48,497 bases of DNA from Verrucomicrobiota bacterium (GCA_016871725.1 VHCL01000008.1:1-48497); one strand, 5' to 3'; positions 10,605-22,436 are shown, counted from the stretch's first letter. A program made the numbers and translations. The notes: generated by a model not told the origin, from the sequence alone.

Positions 10605-11612
10605 TCATCGGACCAAGGACTCCAGCAGAGGCCCCATCGGGGCATCCCCCTTGAGCAGCCGAGAATCCTGGGCGTCCTTATGGGCACGAGCAAAGAGGGC
10701 TGAAAGACGTTTCCGCCGGGATTCCAAGTCCTCCGGGACGGCAAAGCTGACGCGGGCCAAGGCCGGGCCGATCAGTTCGGACTTGGGCGGCTGGGAGCGC
10801 AATTCGGCGCCGAGACCGGTCCGCACCAATTTTTCCTGCCAAGCCTGATCGGCCCGAAGGCGAGCGCACAGGGCGTAATGAGAGCGCACGAAGGCTTCGA
10901 CCGCCGGCCGACGCTTCTCCAAAGCAGCACGGCTGGTGACGAGCACGGTGATCAGCGACTCCTTGTTCTCGTGAACGACGACCCCGCCGAACTCGCTCGT
11001 CAGTCGCGTGACCCAAGGTTCGACGGTCCAGACCGCGTCGATCTCGCCGCGGGAGAAGAGAAGCATGAGGTCGGCGTTCTGCGCCGGCACCACGCGCGCA
11101 TCGCCACCGCCGAGGTGCACGTTGAGGCCGCCCTCCCGCAGCCAGGTGCGGGCGTCGATGTCCTGCGTATTACCGAGCTGCGGCGTGCCGACGTTACGGC
11201 CGATGAAATCCTTGGGCGTCTTCAGTCCGGAATCCTTACGGACGACGAGCGCGTTACCACCCTGCGCGACCGGCGCGAGGACGCGGATCTCCGCGCCCTT
11301 GGTGCGGACGTGAGCGTTGAGCGCCGGCGAGGCGCCGACGTAAGCGACGTCGATGGCCCCGGCGAGCAAGGCCTCCATAGCCGAAGGTCCGGCGTTGAAC
11401 GAACGCCACTCGAGCTTCACGCCGGCCGGCAAGGCGGCCTGATGGCAGTCCTGGCCTTCGCGCTCCAGCTGACGGGCGGCGAGCGCCGGCGCATGCGTCA
11501 GGTTCGGAAAGAAACCCACGCGAAGCGTGTCCGCATCGGCACGGCCCAGGATCGGCACGACCAAGGCGGCGGCGAGCAGACCGACGGACAGGAAGAAGGG
11601 GGACGGACGCAT
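10605..11612 (-). CDS. Periplasmic substrate-binding protein (SsuA/TauA-like)
   Basis: A 335-residue type II periplasmic binding protein. Residues 1-26 are a Sec signal peptide, probably cleaved near GRADA. The mature part starts DTLRVGFFPNLTHAPAL and has the family patterns AGPSAMEALLAGAIDVAYVGASPA, GGNALVVRKDSG, DFIGRNVGTPQLGNTQDI and EIDAVWTVEPWV. These fit the aliphatic sulfonate/nitrate/taurine binding family. The ligand is not predictable by eye. It lies 11 bp after the porin gene and precedes the ATPase and permease, giving a complete importer in one unit. Confidence 0.9.
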   Translation of the reverse strand: MRPSPFFLSVGLLAAALVVPILGRADADTLRVGFFPNLTHAPALAARQLEREGQDCHQAALPAGVKLEWRSFNAGPSAMEALLAGAIDVAYVGASPALNAHVRTKGAEIRVLAPVAQGGNALVVRKDSGLKTPKDFIGRNVGTPQLGNTQDIDARTWLREGGLNVHLGGGDARVVPAQNADLMLLFSRGEIDAVWTVEPWVTRLTSEFGGVVVHENKESLITVLVTSRAALEKRRPAVEAFVRSHYALCARLRADQAWQEKLVRTGLGAELRSQPPKSELIGPALARVSFAVPEDLESRRKRLSALFARAHKDAQDSRLLKGDAPMGPLLESLVR

Positions 11613-11623
11613 GGACGAAGGAA

Positions 11624-13018
11624 TCAGAAGGCTTTGAGCTGCAGCTCGAGGTAGGCGAAATCAGTATCACCGGGGCGGACCTGGCGGCGAGTCCACTCTC
11701 CGGCCACGAAATGAGCATAACCAAGGGTGACTTCAGCCTGGCGGGTCACCTGCCAGCGGAAGCGGATGTCGAACTCGTGGCCGACGTCGGTGCCGCTCTG
11801 GCCGGTCTGGTCGCGGTTGTTCGCCGCATTGTAGAAACGGTCCGTCGCGCTCTGGAGGGCATACCAGCTGTAGCCCGCGTCGAAGCGCAAGGCGGGCGAG
11901 AAAGTCGCTTCATAGCGCACCTTGGGCGCCAGGATGTTCTCGAAGACGACGTAATCGTTCGCCGACCAAGGCCGGCCGAAACCGAAGAACCGCTCGAAGC
12001 GGTTGTCCTCGGCGTCCGTCGGACTCCGGTCCCCGGAAGCGGCGCCATAGAAGAAACTCAGCCGAGATTTCCAAGCATCCTCGAAACGATAACCCAACTC
12101 GGCGTTGGCGGCCCAGGCGGAGATATCCCTGGCGCCGGCGTGACCGAACTGCGTGACGGCGGAAACATCGAAATCAAAGCCCGAACGTCGGAAGACACCG
12201 TAGGCGCGCAGACCGGGAGAGTGCACGACCCGCCCGCCGTCAGGGATACTCCGCTCATCCAGGCGCAGGTAGAAAGGCTCGAGGGTGACGACGTCAGACC
12301 AAGCTCGCCAGTGCCCGATCGCGCCCCACAGTCGCTTGCCCTCCGCCGGCCGGTCCGGGTCGTAGAGCAGCCGATCGAGCGGCTGGACGGAAAGCAGGTC
12401 GACCTGCCAGTCGTTGGCTTCCTGTCCGACGATGCCATGCCATCCGCGGAAAGCGTTCGCTGTGTTGCGCCACTGGTTGTTGCCGATCAGGCGACGGTCG
12501 AGGAATTCGAAGTTATGATTGCCGAAGCGAAGGGCCACGGGCCGCGAATTACCGAGGGAGTCCGCGGGCAGCAGATCCTTGAAATGGAGCTCGGCGTAGA
12601 GACGGATGAACTCGAGTTCGTTCACATCGCGGCTATCCAAAGCGTAGTCGCCGTTGTAGCGGTGCGCGTCCTGCAGCTCGACGGCGAAGCGGAGCGGATC
12701 GACGATATCCCTGACGCCAAGATAGAGGCGCGTGCGATGGAGGAACGGCTCGTCGACTCCGTCGCGGGCGCGCCGGATATCGTCATCGCGGTATTCGTAG
12801 CGGAGGCGGTAATCGAGACCGACGTCCAGCCACTCGAACTCGTTGAGCTGAGTCGACGGGCTGGCGGCCGCCGGCTCCACATACCGAGGCGGATCCGGAT
12901 CACGCTTCGTGCTGTAACTGTCGGCTTCGCGATAGAATGTAGCAGCTTGGACGCCCGACCACGATACGCCGACGCCGAGCAGGGCCCGGAGCAGCGAACT
13001 GGTGGAGGAAAGGGACAT
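11624..13018 (-). CDS. Alginate-export-domain outer-membrane porin
   Basis: A 464-residue outer-membrane beta-barrel of the Alginate_exp family. It has an N-terminal signal (about 1-25, ending near GVQA), a 30-residue proline-rich linker, then alternating amphipathic strands ending in ELQLKAF with a terminal Phe. Family marks include LDYRLRYEYRDD, HRTRLYLGVRD and FRGWHGIVG. The AlgE prototype exports alginate, but relatives act as general anionic channels. Here the gene leads an ABC importer, so an uptake pore for the same solute is the simpler reading. The promoter should lie in the A/T-rich 119-bp spacer upstream (13019-13137). Confidence 0.85.
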   Translation of the reverse strand: MSLSSTSSLLRALLGVGVSWSGVQAATFYREADSYSTKRDPDPPRYVEPAAASPSTQLNEFEWLDVGLDYRLRYEYRDDDIRRARDGVDEPFLHRTRLYLGVRDIVDPLRFAVELQDAHRYNGDYALDSRDVNELEFIRLYAELHFKDLLPADSLGNSRPVALRFGNHNFEFLDRRLIGNNQWRNTANAFRGWHGIVGQEANDWQVDLLSVQPLDRLLYDPDRPAEGKRLWGAIGHWRAWSDVVTLEPFYLRLDERSIPDGGRVVHSPGLRAYGVFRRSGFDFDVSAVTQFGHAGARDISAWAANAELGYRFEDAWKSRLSFFYGAASGDRSPTDAEDNRFERFFGFGRPWSANDYVVFENILAPKVRYEATFSPALRFDAGYSWYALQSATDRFYNAANNRDQTGQSGTDVGHEFDIRFRWQVTRQAEVTLGYAHFVAGEWTRRQVRPGDTDFAYLELQLKAF

Positions 13019-13137
13019 GACTAATTAAGATGATAACTTTAGTAATGATAAAATGTATCAGGTCGAGCCAGTTCTATTCTAAGCATGTCATACCTCAAAT
13101 AACTTACAAACAGTTACTTGTGACGATATGTCGTATT
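13019..13137 (-). promoter_or_regulatory. A/T-rich upstream region of the porin-ABC unit
   Basis: This spacer of 119 bp is sharply A/T-richer than the coding flanks and should hold the promoter of the porin operon. It contains an imperfect palindrome ACGA-TATG-TCGT (about 13122-13133) and repeated GTAATGATAA-like runs near the porin start. I could not place -35 and -10 boxes with confidence. Confidence 0.4.
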
Positions 13138-14412
13138 TCAGAAGACGCCGGCGACGAACCACAGGCTCGCGCTCACGACCATGGCGGTCGCGATCCAGCC
13201 GAGGACGAGGATCCAGCGCGGCGCGACGAACGCTCCCATCAGCTTGGCGTCGCCGGTCATCCGCACCAGCGGCCAGCAGGCGAACCCGAGCTGGAGACTG
13301 AGGATGACCTGGCTCCAGAGCAGGAGCGATTCCACCCTGCCCTCGCCCGCCAGCCCGATGACCAGCAACGCGGGCGCGAGCGCGGCGAGGCGCGTGGCCA
13401 CGCGGATGATCCAGCCGGCCGTCTTGACCTTCAGGAAGCCCTCTAGGACGATCTGGCCGGCCATGGTGCCGGTGATGGTCGCGTTCTGACCGGACGCCAG
13501 GAGCGCGACGGCGAAGAGCGTGCCGGCGAAGGTCGCCCCGAGCACGCCGTCGAGCAGGCGGTGGGCTTCGCGGATGTCGGTCACGGCCTCCGGCCGGCCG
13601 TGGAAGGCCGCGGCGCTGAGGACCAGCAGGCCGGCGTTGACGAAGAAGGCGAGGCTCAGGGCCAGCGTGGAATCCCAAGTGGCGAAGCGCATGGCCTCGC
13701 GGCGCTCCTCCTCGGTCCGCCCGAAGTCACGCGAGCCGACGATCGACGAGTGCAGGTAGAGGTTATGCGGCATGACCGTGGCCCCGATGATGCCGAGAGC
13801 CACGAAGAGCATGCCCGGGCGGGTCAGCACCTCGGTCGTGGGGACGAAGCCCTTCACCAGTTCGGCGACGACGGGCTTGGCCAGCAGGAGCTCGACGCCG
13901 ATGCAGGCCGCGATGGTCAGGACGAGCACGGCGACGAGCGACTCCAGCCAGCGGAAGCCGAGGCGCGTGAGCGCGAGCAGGACGAGCACGTCGAGCGCGG
14001 TGATGATGGCGCCGAAGAACAGCGGGATGCCGAAGAGGATCTGCAGCGCGATGGCGGAGCCGAGCAGCTCCGCGAGGTCCATCGCGATGATGCCGAGCTG
14101 GGCCGCCACCCAGAGGAACTTGCCGACGAGCGGCGAATAACGCTCCCGGCAGGCCTGGGCAAGGTCGAGGCCGGTCGCGACGTTCAGGCGCACGCAGAGG
14201 TGCTGGAACAAGATCGCCATCAGGTTCGACAGCAAGATGACCCACAGCAGCGCGTAGCCATACTGCGAGCCGCCGGCGAGGTCGGTGGCCCAGTTGCCCG
14301 GGTCCATGTAGCCGACGGAGACGAGGAACCCCGGGCCGACGAAACCGAGGAAACGACGGAGGGCGGTGAAGCGAGAGGCGTTTCGGTCGGGATGCGGTTC
14401 GCCTGTTCTCAT
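13138..14412 (-). CDS. Nramp family divalent metal (Mn2+) transporter
   Basis: Proton-coupled importer of Mn2+ or Fe2+ in the inner membrane, 424 residues with about 11 membrane segments. The metal site motifs are present: DPGN (37-40) in segment 1 and the MPHN motif in segment 6, followed by LYLHSSIVGSR. The hydrophilic N-terminus (1-20) is cytoplasmic. The gene is on the same strand as the preceding small membrane protein, 32 bp apart. No Mn riboswitch or MntR gene was recognised next to it. MntH is the likely role but the symbol is withheld because bacterial Nramp groups differ in metal choice. Confidence 0.93.
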   Translation of the reverse strand: MRTGEPHPDRNASRFTALRRFLGFVGPGFLVSVGYMDPGNWATDLAGGSQYGYALLWVILLSNLMAILFQHLCVRLNVATGLDLAQACRERYSPLVGKFLWVAAQLGIIAMDLAELLGSAIALQILFGIPLFFGAIITALDVLVLLALTRLGFRWLESLVAVLVLTIAACIGVELLLAKPVVAELVKGFVPTTEVLTRPGMLFVALGIIGATVMPHNLYLHSSIVGSRDFGRTEEERREAMRFATWDSTLALSLAFFVNAGLLVLSAAAFHGRPEAVTDIREAHRLLDGVLGATFAGTLFAVALLASGQNATITGTMAGQIVLEGFLKVKTAGWIIRVATRLAALAPALLVIGLAGEGRVESLLLWSQVILSLQLGFACWPLVRMTGDAKLMGAFVAPRWILVLGWIATAMVVSASLWFVAGVF

Positions 14413-14444
14413 CAGCCTCGAGCATCACCTTCCCGCTGACGCTG

Positions 14445-14861
14445 TCAACCCGCGGCCCGCCGAATGGATTCCATAGCCAGGAGCGACCACAGGGCGGTCC
14501 GCCAGGCATGGGAGCGGATGAGGCTGACGAGCGCGGGCGATGCCGGCCCCTCGACCTGCAGGCGACGATGGCAAGGCACGGACCAGAAGCCCGTCAGGCC
14601 CCAGCAAGCCAGGACCATGGCGAGCGCCGGCCACCCTTGCCCGGCCTCGCAGACCAGCCAGACGTGCCCGGCCAGCTGCAGGAGCAGCAGAGGACCGACG
14701 ACCCGGCCGACCTTGCGCGTATACTCCACGTGATGATGCGCGAAACCTTCGGCCCGCCACCGGGCGAAGTCCGGATACGTGCACAGCAGGATCAGCCAGG
14801 AGACCGCGGCCATGGCGACGTCGACGCAGGCCAGCCCGAGGGCGAGGAAACGAGGGTCCAT
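14445..14861 (-). CDS. Small four-helix membrane protein, conserved hypothetical
   Basis: A 138-residue protein with about four membrane segments (roughly 5-27, 54-74, 79-95 and 116-132). The cytoplasmic-like loops hold AHHHVEYTRKVGRVVGP and SVPCHRRL. Both resemble the histidine-bearing loops of an uncharacterised family of small membrane proteins, but I cannot name it. It lies upstream of the Nramp gene on the same strand and 59 bp from the divergent sulfatase gene. Its histidines could bind metal or heme; that is speculation. Confidence 0.65.
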   Translation of the reverse strand: MDPRFLALGLACVDVAMAAVSWLILLCTYPDFARWRAEGFAHHHVEYTRKVGRVVGPLLLLQLAGHVWLVCEAGQGWPALAMVLACWGLTGFWSVPCHRRLQVEGPASPALVSLIRSHAWRTALWSLLAMESIRRAAG

Positions 14862-14920
14862 GAGGCCACCGAAGTCGGTTTTGCCCTTTGCACAACCCGG
14901 GCGGACGCTAAAACCAAGGC

Positions 14921-16765
14921 ATGCCCCGCCCCTTCCTCGGCCTGCTCCTCGCCGCGCTTTCCTGCCTCCTGCCGCTCGGCGCCGAGGAGACCCAGCCTAA
15001 CATCGTGATCCTCTTCGCCGACGACCTCGGGATCAACGACCTCGGTTGCTTCGGTCGCAAGGACCAGCGCACGCCTAACCTCGACCAGCTCGCGGCCGAC
15101 GGCGCCCGCTTCACGCAGGCCTACGCCGCCGCCTCCGTCTGCTCGCCTTCGCGCGCCGCGCTGATGACGGGCCAGAGCCCCGCCCGCCTGAAGATCACGA
15201 CCTTCCTGACCGGCCGTACCGACCGCTCCTCGCATCGGCTGCTCAGCGCGCCGATCAACCTGCATCTGCCCGCCGGCGTCCCGACGATCGCCGAGCTGCT
15301 CAAGCCCAAGGGCTACGTCAGCGCCGCCGTCGGCAAGTGGCACCTCGGCGGCAAGGGCCACCAGCCGACCGACCATGGCTTCGACGAATACTTCCCCGGC
15401 CGCGCCAACCCCGGCGCCGAATCGCCGCAGGGCGGCAAAGGCGAACTCGGTCAGGCGGACTTCGCCGTGAAGTTCATCGCGAAGAACAAGGCCAAGCCCT
15501 TCCTGCTCTACCTCGCTTTCGACAACCCGCACATCCCGCTCGCCGCGCCGGCCAAGGGCATCGCCGCCAACGCGCAGTCCTTCCACCCGACCTACGCCGC
15601 GCTCGTCGAGTCGCTCGACGCCGCCTGCGGCCGCGTGCTCAAGGCCCTCGACGAGCATGGCCTCGCCCGGAACACGCTGGTGGTCTTCGCCTCCGACAAC
15701 GGCGGCGTGCACATCTCGGAACTCAAGGAAAGCCCGGCGACCTACAACGCGCCGTCCCGCGCCGGCAAAGGCTACCTCTACGAAGGCGGTCTGCGCACGC
15801 CCCTGATCGTCCGCTACCCCGGACGTCTCGCCTCACGCGTGATTTCGGAACCCGTCGTGCTCGGTGACCTCGTCCCCACGATCTGCGCGCTGGCCAAGGT
15901 GCCGGCGCCGAAGACCCTGGATTTCCAGGACCTCTCGCCGCTGCTCTTCGATGGCAAGCCGCCGGCCGACGCCGCCAAGCGCCCGCTGTTCTGGCATCAG
16001 CCCCATTACATGAACCAAGGCGGCCGGCCCGGCGGCGTGATCCGCGAGGGCGACTGGAAACTCATCGAACAATACGAGGACGGCAGCCTCGAGCTCTACG
16101 ACCTCGCCAAGGATCCGAGCGAAAAGACCGACCTCGCCGCCGCCGAGCCTGCGCGCGTCGCCGCGATGCGCGGCAAGCTCGAGGCCTGGCGCCGGAGCGT
16201 CGGCGCCGAACCCACCAAGGCCAACCCGGACTTCGACCGCGCCGCGTGGGAGGATTGCTTCGTCAAGACCGACGCGACGAAGCTCGCGGCCCTGCCGACC
16301 TCCGAGGCCATGCGCCCGCTCCTCGCCGACTGGCGCAAGGCCATGGACGCCCGGGCCACCGAAGGCGCCAACACGCTCATCCACCTCGAGGCCCGCGACG
16401 CCCGGGTCAGAGGCGCGAAGCTCAAGTACGAGGAGCCGCCGCACAAGGACACCCTCGGCTTCTGGGTCAACGCGGACGACACCGCGGCATGGACCTTCGT
16501 CGCGCCCAAGGCCGGCACCTACCGCGTGACCGTGCTCCAGGGCTGCGGCAAGGGCAACGGCGGCTCGGTCGTCACGCTGGACACCGCCCAAGGCTCGTGC
16601 GAATTCACGGTCGAGGAGACCGGGCACTTCCAGCGGTTCGTGCCGCGCGAGGTCGGCCGGCTGACGCTCGTCGCCGGCGAGAACACGCTGACCGTGCGTC
16701 CCGTGAAGAAGGCCAAGGCGGCGGTCATGGACCTCCGCCGCGTGATCCTGGAACGCGTCGAGTAA
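14921..16765 (+). CDS. Secreted arylsulfatase-type sulfatase with C-terminal beta domain
   Basis: Type I sulfatase cleaving sulfate esters, probably from sulfated polysaccharides, in the periplasm or outside. A signal peptide covers 1-21. Metal ligands Asp34-Asp35 are in LFADDLGIND, and the formylglycine motif is C74-S-P-S-R, so a maturase is needed; none is in the window. GKWHLGG, the H-I-P segment and SDNGG complete the active site. The sulfatase fold ends near residue 450. A further 140-residue region (GFWVNADDTAAWTFVAPKAG...) looks like a carbohydrate-binding-type beta-sandwich. Its neighbours give no substrate clue. Confidence 0.93.
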   Translation: MPRPFLGLLLAALSCLLPLGAEETQPNIVILFADDLGINDLGCFGRKDQRTPNLDQLAADGARFTQAYAAASVCSPSRAALMTGQSPARLKITTFLTGRTDRSSHRLLSAPINLHLPAGVPTIAELLKPKGYVSAAVGKWHLGGKGHQPTDHGFDEYFPGRANPGAESPQGGKGELGQADFAVKFIAKNKAKPFLLYLAFDNPHIPLAAPAKGIAANAQSFHPTYAALVESLDAACGRVLKALDEHGLARNTLVVFASDNGGVHISELKESPATYNAPSRAGKGYLYEGGLRTPLIVRYPGRLASRVISEPVVLGDLVPTICALAKVPAPKTLDFQDLSPLLFDGKPPADAAKRPLFWHQPHYMNQGGRPGGVIREGDWKLIEQYEDGSLELYDLAKDPSEKTDLAAAEPARVAAMRGKLEAWRRSVGAEPTKANPDFDRAAWEDCFVKTDATKLAALPTSEAMRPLLADWRKAMDARATEGANTLIHLEARDARVRGAKLKYEEPPHKDTLGFWVNADDTAAWTFVAPKAGTYRVTVLQGCGKGNGGSVVTLDTAQGSCEFTVEETGHFQRFVPREVGRLTLVAGENTLTVRPVKKAKAAVMDLRRVILERVE

Positions 16766-16769
16766 GCGC

Positions 16770-17075
16770 TCAGAGGGTCGCGAGCAGGGCCCGCAGCTCC
16801 GCCTCGGGCTCCTCGTGTCCCTGCGCGACGGCGAGCGCGAGCGCGTCCGCGAAAGCGGCCTGGGCGCCGGCGCGGTCGCCCGCGGCGAGGAGGCTCTTGC
16901 CCAGGAGGATGCGCGGCATCATCCAGTCGGCCTTGGAGGCCGCGGCGAGGCGCAGGTGCTCGACGGCGCCGGCGGCGTCGCCTTCGGTCCAGAGGGCCTG
17001 GCCGAGGGAGAAACGGAACAGCGGATTGGCGGGATCGGCCGCGACGTGGCGGCGGAAGATCTCGGAGCGGGCCAT
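16770..17075 (-). CDS. Small TPR-repeat protein
   Basis: A 101-residue helical protein with about two and a half tetratricopeptide repeats: DPANPLFRFSLGQALWTEGD, AGAVEHLRLAAASKADWMMP and RILLGKSLLAAGDRAGAQAAF. It should be cytoplasmic and act in protein binding. ATG 17075 lies two bases after the glgB stop; a GTG at 17084 would instead overlap glgB. It ends four bases from the convergent sulfatase stop. Co-transcription with glgB suggests a link to glycogen metabolism, which is inference. Confidence 0.8.
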   Translation of the reverse strand: MARSEIFRRHVAADPANPLFRFSLGQALWTEGDAAGAVEHLRLAAASKADWMMPRILLGKSLLAAGDRAGAQAAFADALALAVAQGHEEPEAELRALLATL

Positions 17076-17077
17076 GG

Positions 17078-19276
<2,199 letters not shown>

Positions 19277-19366
19277 CCCCGAAGACTCCACGTCCGCCCG
19301 AGGGTCGGCAAGCGCTCATTACCCGAAAAGCCTTGAGGGAAAGCCCGGAGCGACAACTCTCGGCGG

Positions 19367-21529
19367 ATGCCTGGCCGTCGCTTCTGGATCCTCGCCGCAA
19401 GCCTCTCCCTGTCCGTGGCGGCCTTGGCCGCCGAACCGGCCCGGACGGTCGCCTCCGCGCCCGGCCAGCCCAACGTCGAGGCGGACAGCTACGCTTCCGA
19501 AGAAGGCGGGAAGGTCGTCGTCGCCACCAACGCCCGGCTGGAAAGCAACGGCACCTACCTGTCAGCCCGGAAGCTCCGCCTCGACTACCGCACCGGCGTG
19601 ATCGTCGCCGAAGGCGAGGTCGTCTACGCGACCCCGAGCCTGCGCATCTTCGGCGCCAAGGTCATGATCGACCCGCGGGCCGACGTCATCGAGGCGACCG
19701 ACGTCCGCTTCGGCCGCGCGCCCGTCTACTTCACCGCCGAGTCGCTGCGCATCGTCAAGGGCGACAAGCAGCTCAAGGGCGTGCGCGTCTGGAACAACGA
19801 ACCCTCCGCGGCCGGCATGCACCTCAAGATCGCGGAAGCGTCCTACGTCGAGAAGGAGGACTGGCTGTCGATGCGCAGCGCCACGCCGTACGTGGCCGGA
19901 CTGCCGGTCTTCAACCTGCCCTACTACGGCCAGTCCGGGCTGGATTTCCCGTACGAGATCATGCTCAACACGGGCAGCGAGGACAAGCAGGGGCGCTTCC
20001 TGCGTTCCACCGTCCTCAACCGCGTCTCGCCCTCCCTCTGGCTGGGTGGGCTCGTCGACTACTACAGCGAATCCGGCTTCATGGTCGGCCCGGCGATGCG
20101 CGTGGACAACACCCGTCTGCCAGGCGTCGGCGCGCGTTGGAAAGGGCGCATGCAGAGCGGTTGGATCGACGACCAGTCGACGCCCGTGGCGGACCTCTTC
20201 GGCCGCCTGCCGGACAGCCAGCGCGCCTTCTTCACGGGCGAGATCAACGGCCGCACGGCCGACGGCGTGGAGATCGCGGGCAACGTCTTCGCCCAGACGG
20301 ACCCCGACGTCCTCCGCGACTTCCGGCCGATGCTCATCGGCGCGAGCGGCAACCCACAGCTCAACCTCGAGGCCGTCAAACCTTACGCCGGCGGCTACCT
20401 CTCGGCCGCCCTCACCGCCAAGGCGGACAACTACCAGGACGTCGTCCAGCGCCTGCCGGAGTTCCGCTTCGACCTGCCGACGACGCTGGCCGAAGACGAC
20501 GGCTGGTCCCGGCGCGCGTTCCTCAGCCTCGGCTATTTCACCGAACGTCCGTCCGCCGAGCTTCCGCTGGCGGCCTTCCAGGCCGCGACCTTGTCCGCCG
20601 ACGCCTGGTCCACCGCGCGGATCGACGGCTACTACGGCTTCAGCCGTACGCTCGTCGCCGGCGAATGGCTGAGTTTCCGTCCGGTCGCCGGCGTGCGCGC
20701 CACCGGCTGGTCCGAAGGCCTCAACGGCCAAGACGCCGCCACCAAGGTGATCGGCCAGGCCGGCTTCGACGTCGAAGGTCTCTTCACCGGCTCCTGGTCC
20801 GCCGACGCGCCGAACTGGAGCATCGACGGCCTGCGCCACAGCCTGCGCCCCGTCCTGCAGTACCGCGTGATGCCGGGGGCCGACCGCGAGGTCGGCGTCG
20901 CCCCGATGACCCAGCGGGCGGTCTCCGTCTCGGTGCTCGAGGAAGTCGACCTCGCGGACCGGTTGGACGCCGCCTCGACGACGGACCGGCAGGTGGCCCG
21001 CTTCGGTGTACGCAACACCCTGGAGACGCGTGACGCCGTGACCGGCTCCCGCGAACTGCTCCGGGCGGACCTCTTCGCCGACTGGCGGCAAGGGCCGACG
21101 GACGCCGAGACCGGCCGCAGCGACCTGCTCGGCTCGCTCCGGCTGAGCCCGACGCCGTGGATGTCGCTGAGCTCCTCCGTCCGGATGCCCAACGGCGGCG
21201 GCGCCCCCCGGGAATCGATCCAGACGATCGCCCTCAATTCCGGAGATTTCTGGCGCACTTCCCTCAACTGGATCGAACTACGGCAGGCCGTCTCCGCCCG
21301 TCAGCTGCTCTGGGACACCCAGACCCGCCTGAACTCGGTCTACAGCGTCGTGACCGGCCTGAATTACGACGCCCAGATCGGCCAGGCCACGATGGTCTGG
21401 GCCGGCCTGATCCAACGGGTGGGCGACTCCTGGGAGATCGAGTACGGCCTCAACAAGCGCATGGACCCGCTCAACCGTGGCATCAGCTCATTGGGCTTCC
21501 ACCTGCGGGTGAGATTGTTCAAGTTCTGA
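19367..21529 (+). CDS. lptD: LptD/OstA-type LPS assembly outer-membrane protein
   Basis: Outer-membrane translocon that inserts lipopolysaccharide, working with LptE and LptA. Residues 1-22 form a signal peptide ending in ALAA. An OstA/LptA-like jellyroll follows (about 33-130: NVEADSYASEEGGKVVVATN, ESNGTYLSARKLRLDYRTGV, AEGEVVYATP). A long beta-barrel region ends in a terminal Phe (LRVRLFKF). At 720 residues it is slightly short for LptD. Few cysteines are seen, so the disulfide pattern of E. coli LptD is absent. It lies three bases before scpA. Divergent LptD-like barrels are common outside Proteobacteria, so function is fairly but not fully sure. Confidence 0.82.
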   Translation: MPGRRFWILAASLSLSVAALAAEPARTVASAPGQPNVEADSYASEEGGKVVVATNARLESNGTYLSARKLRLDYRTGVIVAEGEVVYATPSLRIFGAKVMIDPRADVIEATDVRFGRAPVYFTAESLRIVKGDKQLKGVRVWNNEPSAAGMHLKIAEASYVEKEDWLSMRSATPYVAGLPVFNLPYYGQSGLDFPYEIMLNTGSEDKQGRFLRSTVLNRVSPSLWLGGLVDYYSESGFMVGPAMRVDNTRLPGVGARWKGRMQSGWIDDQSTPVADLFGRLPDSQRAFFTGEINGRTADGVEIAGNVFAQTDPDVLRDFRPMLIGASGNPQLNLEAVKPYAGGYLSAALTAKADNYQDVVQRLPEFRFDLPTTLAEDDGWSRRAFLSLGYFTERPSAELPLAAFQAATLSADAWSTARIDGYYGFSRTLVAGEWLSFRPVAGVRATGWSEGLNGQDAATKVIGQAGFDVEGLFTGSWSADAPNWSIDGLRHSLRPVLQYRVMPGADREVGVAPMTQRAVSVSVLEEVDLADRLDAASTTDRQVARFGVRNTLETRDAVTGSRELLRADLFADWRQGPTDAETGRSDLLGSLRLSPTPWMSLSSSVRMPNGGGAPRESIQTIALNSGDFWRTSLNWIELRQAVSARQLLWDTQTRLNSVYSVVTGLNYDAQIGQATMVWAGLIQRVGDSWEIEYGLNKRMDPLNRGISSLGFHLRVRLFKF

Positions 21530-21532
21530 CCC

Positions 21533-22393
21533 GTGACGGATTCCCCTTCAGACACCCCTTCGGTCCCCGCGGACGGCATCCTGCCGCCGCCGGACCTGCC
21601 GATCCGCCTCGACGTCTTCGAAGGCCCGCTCGACCTGCTCCTGTTCCTGATCCGCAAGAACGAGATCGATATCTACGACATCCCGATCGAGAAGGTCACC
21701 CAGCAGTACCTCGAGATCCTGCGCACGCAGGAGAAGGACAACCTCGAGCTGGCCGGCGACTTCTTCGTCATGGCGGCCACCCTGATGTACATCAAGAGCC
21801 GCATGCTCCTCCCGGTCGAAAGCCGGCCCGAGGAAGAGGTCGCGGCCGCCGACGAAGGCCAGGATCCGCGCTGGGCGCTCGTCCAGCAGCTCATCCAGTA
21901 CAAGCGCGTCAAGGAGACCGCCGCCATCATACGCGGCCTGGTCGATGACCGCCAGGGCCTGCTGAGCCGCCACGTGGTCCAGCCCCAGGGAGAGGACGCG
22001 GTGATCCGCCCGGTGGCCCCCGCCGACCGCATCGAACTCTGGAACACCTTCAACCTGGTCCTGCGGCGGCTCGCCGAACGGATCCAGCCCGGCAACATCG
22101 CCAGCGAGACCGTCACGGTCTCCGACCGGATGGAGACGATCCTGGCCCGGCTCGAGACCGAACCCACGTTCGTCTTCACGAGCCTGCTGCCGGAACGTCC
22201 CACCGTCGGGTTCCTGGTCGCGACCTTCCTGGCCTGCCTCGAACTCGCCCGCCTCGGAAAGCTGAAACTGGAGCAGGACGCCTCCTTCGCCGAGATCAAC
22301 TGCGCGAAGGCGGAACCCAACGCGGCGCCCAACGCCGGGGAAGCCTTGGAAGGCGGTTCGGAATTCGACCAACCCGCGGGCGCGGCCGAGTAA
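21533..22393 (+). CDS. scpA: Segregation and condensation protein A
   Basis: Kleisin subunit of the SMC-ScpAB condensin that compacts and segregates the chromosome. It has 286 residues. The N-terminal SMC-binding region has the hallmark RLDVFEGPLDLLLFLIRKNEIDIYDIPI (about 23-50), followed by QYLEILRTQEKDNLELAGDFFVMAATLMYIKSRMLLP. The C-terminal winged helix around VTVSDRMETILARL and VGFLVATFLACLELARLGKL contacts the SMC head. A low-complexity acidic tail follows. Translation begins at GTG 21533, three bases after lptD. ScpB is not adjacent. Confidence 0.95.
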   Translation: MTDSPSDTPSVPADGILPPPDLPIRLDVFEGPLDLLLFLIRKNEIDIYDIPIEKVTQQYLEILRTQEKDNLELAGDFFVMAATLMYIKSRMLLPVESRPEEEVAAADEGQDPRWALVQQLIQYKRVKETAAIIRGLVDDRQGLLSRHVVQPQGEDAVIRPVAPADRIELWNTFNLVLRRLAERIQPGNIASETVTVSDRMETILARLETEPTFVFTSLLPERPTVGFLVATFLACLELARLGKLKLEQDASFAEINCAKAEPNAAPNAGEALEGGSEFDQPAGAAE

Positions 22394-22436
22394 GCGTCGG
22401 GCTTGAATTCACGGACCGAGCGGTCAGATTAAGGTC

